This document shows positions 47,911-52,578 of a stretch of DNA of 52,578 nt, one piece after another; position 1 is the first letter of the stretch; every line of letters begins with the position of its first letter. The position numbers and the translations under genes are program-made. Source of the DNA: Gammaproteobacteria bacterium (GTDB lineage: Bacteria > Pseudomonadota > Gammaproteobacteria > WOZS01); assembly GCA_011620135.1 (NCBI GenBank), contig WOZS01000035.1, forward strand, positions 1 to 52,578, written 5' to 3'. The notes under the pieces are model-generated. The model saw only the letters and a list, made by a program, of their open reading frames with translations, was not told where the DNA came from and did not search any database.

Positions 47911-48489
47911 TCAGGGTGGTGAGGCGGTGCGCCCCGGTTTATCGAGGGCGTCCAGGGCCAGATTGAGTCGCAGGACATTGACCCGCTTGGCGCCGATCAG
48001 CCGCATGATGGGTTTTTCGGTGACCTGTCTCACCAGCTGTTGCAGGGTATCCTCGCTCAGCTGGCGGGCATGGGCCACCCGTGGGATCTGGAAACGGGCC
48101 GCCTCCGGGGTGATGTGGGGATCGAGGCCGCTGCCAGAGGCCATGACCAGGTCGGCGGGTACGGGGTTGACGGTGGTGCCACCGGCAGCCACGATGCGCT
48201 GTTGCAGTGCCTCGCGCCACTGGCTGCTGCTGGGCCCCCAGTTGGAGCCGCCAGAGGCGTGGGGATCATGATGCGAGGCCGACGGGCGACTGTGGAAATA
48301 ACGTGCACTGGCGAAAGGCTGGCCCAGCAGCAGGGAACCTGTCACACGGCCGTCCTTGACCAGCAGACTCCCTCCCGCCTGCCAAGGCCATACAGCCTGG
48401 GAAAACAGGGTGAGGGCAGTTGTGTAGAGCAGTCCACACAGGATGGCGCAGCCCAGGAACAGGCGCAAACTCGTCAGGATGCCAGGCAT
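47911..48489 (-). CDS. kdpC: Potassium-transporting ATPase subunit KdpC (192 aa)
   Basis: KdpC is the single-helix accessory subunit of the KdpFABC pump. The N-terminal helix (about 5-30, LRLFLGCAILCGLLYTTALT) is followed by the periplasmic domain with GSLLLGQPFASARYFHSRPS, the SGGSNWGPSS motif, and VPADLVMASGSGLDPHITPE. The last two are family hallmarks. The end QVTEKPIMRLIGAKRVNVLR is also typical. It begins 1 base after the kdpB stop and ends 4 bases before the kdpD start. The length is normal (E. coli 190). Confidence 0.96.
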   Translation of the reverse strand: MPGILTSLRLFLGCAILCGLLYTTALTLFSQAVWPWQAGGSLLVKDGRVTGSLLLGQPFASARYFHSRPSASHHDPHASGGSNWGPSSSQWREALQQRIVAAGGTTVNPVPADLVMASGSGLDPHITPEAARFQIPRVAHARQLSEDTLQQLVRQVTEKPIMRLIGAKRVNVLRLNLALDALDKPGRTASPP

Positions 48490-48490
48490 G

Positions 48491-50582
<2,092 letters not shown>

Positions 50583-50593
<11 letters not shown>

Positions 50594-52277
50594 GACCCAC
50601 CATCAGGAAATGTTCGGCGATGGGCCCCAGCGCCAGGGCCGGGAAAAAGGTGAGTCCGCCCACGATCAGCACGACACAGACCAGCAGCATCACGAAGATG
50701 GGGCCATGGGTGGGGAAGGTGCCGCTGGTTACAGGCAGCCTTTTCTTGTCAAGCAATCCCCCTGCCAGCAGCAGCACCGGCACAATGAGGCCATAGCGCC
50801 CGATGAGCATGGCAAAACCCAGACAGGTGTTGTGAAAGACCGTATTGGCATTGAAACCGGCAAAAGCCGAGCCGTTGTTGGCGGTGGCCGAGGTATAGGC
50901 ATAGAGGATCTCGCTCAAGCCATGGGGATCTGCATTCAGCACCGAGTGCCGGCCTGCGGGCAGGACGACGGCCAGGGCCGCAAAGAGCAGGGTGCCCACC
51001 GGGATGGTCAGCTCGGCCAGCATGGCGAGCTTGATCTCCCTGGACTCGATCTTCTTGCCCAGATACTCCGGGGTGCGGCCCACCATGAGTCCGGCGATGA
51101 ACACCGTCAGGATCACGAAGACGAACATGGTATAGAAGCCAGCCCCCACGCCACCAAAGATCACCTCACCTACCATCATGTTCACCATGGCCACCATGCC
51201 GCCAAGAGGCGTAAAGCTGTCATGCATGCTGTTGACCGAACCATTGGAAGCCGCCGTGGTGGCCGCGGCCCATAAGGCTGCGTCGCGTACCGAAAAGCGC
51301 ACCTCCTTGCCCTCCATGTTGGCCATGGGCGCAATGGCGAGGTCGGTGACCATGGGGTTGGGCGACTGTTCCGCCCAGTACAGGACGGCTGCCCCACCCA
51401 GGAAAAGAATCGTCATGGCCATGAACACGGCGCGACCCTGGCGAAAATCACCTACCATGCGGCCAAAGGCCCATGGAAAAGCCGCAGGGATCAGCAGGAT
51501 GAACAGGGATTCCAGCAGATTGGACAGTGGCGTGGGGTTTTCATAGGGATGGGCGCTGTTGGCGTTGAAATAGCCGCCACCGTTGGTGCCCAGTTGCTTG
51601 ATGCTGATCTGGCTGGCCACGGGGCCCTGGGGTATGGTGATGGGTGCCTGGTTTTCCAGGGTGTGAGCAGTGACCGGTATGCCCCAATTCTGGGGGACGC
51701 CCTGGCTCACCAGGAGCAGGCTGCCCAGCAGGGCAATGGGTAACAGGACATGCAACACCGAGCGAATCAGGTCCACATGGCAATGCCCCATGGAGCCATG
51801 TCCTGCCAGGGAACGGATCAAGGCGGCGGCCACCGCCATGCCCGTTGCGGCGCTGAGAAAGTTCTGGGTGACGAGACCCAGGGATTGCGACAACGGGCTC
51901 AAGGTGGCCTCGCCGCCATAGGACTGCCAGTTGGTGTTGGTGACGAAGCTCACCGCCACATTGAAGGCGAGATCGGGACGCAGTCCGGGCAGATGGGCTG
52001 GGTTCCAGGGCAGGATTCCCTGGAGCAGCAAAAGGCCATAGAGAAAGACAGCCCCCAGCGCATTGAACATCAGCAGCGTGACCAGATACGCCAGGGGTTT
52101 TTGCTGGTCGTCCACCTTGCAACCACCGAGGTGCAGCATCAGGCGTTCCAGGCCACCGACCAGCGGCGTCATGATCGTGGGGCGATTGCCATACACCTGG
52201 GCCAGATGCCGTCCCAGGGGCAGGGACAAGCCGAGCACAACACCAAAGTAGATGGACAGATGCAGAAGATCCGACAT
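50583..52277 (-). CDS. kdpA: Potassium-transporting ATPase subunit KdpA (564 aa)
   Basis: KdpA is the potassium-binding, channel-like subunit with four pore loops. Filter-region segments are intact: [40 protein letters not shown], the [20 protein letters not shown] region, and [20 protein letters not shown]. The C-terminal half has [20 protein letters not shown]. The start ATG 52277 is preferred because AGGA lies about 9 bases upstream; a GTG at 52283 is in frame but too close to it. The length is near E. coli (557). It overlaps kdpB by 11 bases and lies 104 bases after kdpF, a spacer with GC-rich repeats. Confidence 0.97.
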
Positions 52278-52294
52278 GATCACTTTTCCTGGGG

Positions 52295-52332
52295 TTCTGG
52301 CCTGGGATTCTGGCCTGGGGGTTGGCCTGGGG
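52295..52332. repeat. Imperfect 13-base tandem repeat in the kdpF-kdpA spacer
   Basis: TTCTGGCCTGGG occurs at 52295-52306 and 52308-52319, and GTTGGCCTGGGG follows at 52321-52332. In the mRNA (minus strand) this is a C/A-rich run with CCCAGGCC repeats, just before the kdpA ribosome site. A GC hairpin (GGCAG 52352-52356 with CTGCC 52361-52365) lies next to it. The pair may set the ratio of KdpF to KdpA or be slippage. Confidence 0.6.
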
Positions 52333-52381
52333 TGTTGCCCGAGGTTTTGGTGGCAGGGTCCTGCCGCGCGGCTGGGGATGC

Positions 52382-52474
52382 TTACAGAAGCCGCTCGGGA
52401 AAGAGCAAGGCATAGAGCAGATAGCCGGCAAGGCCGAGGGCGATCAGGATGCCAAACATGTCATCCATGCTCAT
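52382..52474 (-). CDS. kdpF: Potassium-transporting ATPase subunit KdpF (30 aa)
   Basis: KdpF is a one-helix peptide that stabilises the KdpABC pump. The ORF starts MSMDDMFGILIALGLAGYLL and ends YALLFPERLL. It closely follows the KdpF pattern of a short hydrophobic helix with GYLxYALxxxE near the end (E. coli KdpF has 29 residues). The start ATG 52474 has GGAG 8 bases upstream and overlaps the stop of the small ORF before it (ATGA). The frame is open upstream to 52573, but that part is out of character and has no role here. Confidence 0.88.
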   Translation of the reverse strand: MSMDDMFGILIALGLAGYLLYALLFPERLL

Positions 52475-52560
52475 TTCAATCGCTCCAGGCCGTGTACCAG
52501 CAGATAGGCGGTCGCAAAAAAGCTCATCAGGACGATCAGATAGATGATGTTGCTCATCAT
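52471..52560 (-). CDS. Small one-helix membrane ORF directly upstream of kdpF (29 aa)
   Basis: ATG at 52560 (a second follows at 52557) has GAGG 7 bases upstream. The peptide reads MMSNIIYLIVLMSFFATAYL and ends LVHGLERLK, which is one hydrophobic helix with a positively charged C-terminus. Its TGA overlaps the kdpF ATG (ATGA), so the two should be coupled. The layout FFATAYLLVHGLERL resembles small unnamed ORFs I recall before kdpF in other bacteria, with an FFALxxxLVxLCERL-like pattern; this is from memory and untested. It may be an extra pump peptide or a regulatory leader. It is close to the window edge, so the promoter is not visible. Confidence 0.65.
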   Translation of the reverse strand: MMSNIIYLIVLMSFFATAYLLVHGLERLK

Positions 52561-52578
52561 GAAAGAACCTCATTGGTT

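Noticed and set aside
52382-52573. A longer, 63-residue version of KdpF starting at 52573
   Set aside because: The extra N-terminal part is unlike any KdpF and would overlap the small membrane ORF. ATG 52474 has its own ribosome site.

Overview
This is a 52.6-kb chromosomal window from a GC-rich proteobacterium. It carries housekeeping genes in conserved orders: hrcA-grpE-dnaK-dnaJ-dapB-carA-carB-greA, then rlmE-ftsH-folP-glmM-tpiA-secG-tRNA-Leu-nuoA..N. FtsH begins like gammaproteobacterial FtsH, while nuoC and nuoD are separate genes. Together these suggest a deep-branching gammaproteobacterium or the Acidithiobacillia. That placement is inference from gene order and protein likeness, not a phylogeny. 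No insertion sequence, prophage, CRISPR array or rRNA was seen, and every recognised gene is open across its length.

Layout. Bases 1-2917 hold a possible chemoreceptor tail, a rubredoxin (minus), a two-gene ABC-2 exporter and a cytochrome b561-type membrane protein. Bases 2942-5569 (minus) are nadK-recN. Bases 5882-23337 (plus) are a long run: chaperones with their repressor (hrcA, grpE, dnaK, dnaJ), lysine and carbamoyl-phosphate synthesis (dapB, carA, carB), then greA, a DUF4149 membrane protein, rlmE, ftsH, folP, glmM, tpiA and secG. A tRNA-Leu(GAG) follows, then the complete 14-gene NADH:quinone oxidoreductase operon nuoA-N (23587-38315) and a DUF3108 exported protein. Bases 39301-42320 (minus) are apbC(mrp), an exported seven-repeat RCC1 protein and dcd. 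metG and a short-chain dehydrogenase run divergently (42407-45213). The right end (minus, 52560-45222) is a Kdp potassium-pump operon: a small membrane ORF, then kdpF, kdpA, kdpB, kdpC and kdpD.

The most unusual points are these. (1) KdpD is full length but has Ala where the phosphoacceptor His of the H-box should be, and its N, G1, F and G2 boxes have decayed. No kdpE lies next to it, so the operon appears to encode a kinase-dead sensor. (2) A 29-residue membrane ORF, too short for usual gene finding, overlaps the start of kdpF by ATGA. (3) The dnaK-dnaJ spacer contains a rod of four nested helices ending in T6. It is followed at once by a good sigma70-type promoter, which would separate dnaJ transcription from dnaK. 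(4) A 13-codon micro-ORF joins nuoJ to nuoK with an ATGA overlap at each end. (5) A secreted RCC1 propeller gene sits inside the apbC-dcd pair. (6) The palindrome CCATGG looks strongly over-represented.

Chaperone regulation looks like a sigma32-type promoter at the end of hrcA driving grpE-dnaK; no CIRCE operator is visible although HrcA is encoded. Many gene pairs overlap by ATGA or TGATG, which indicates translational coupling along the long operons.
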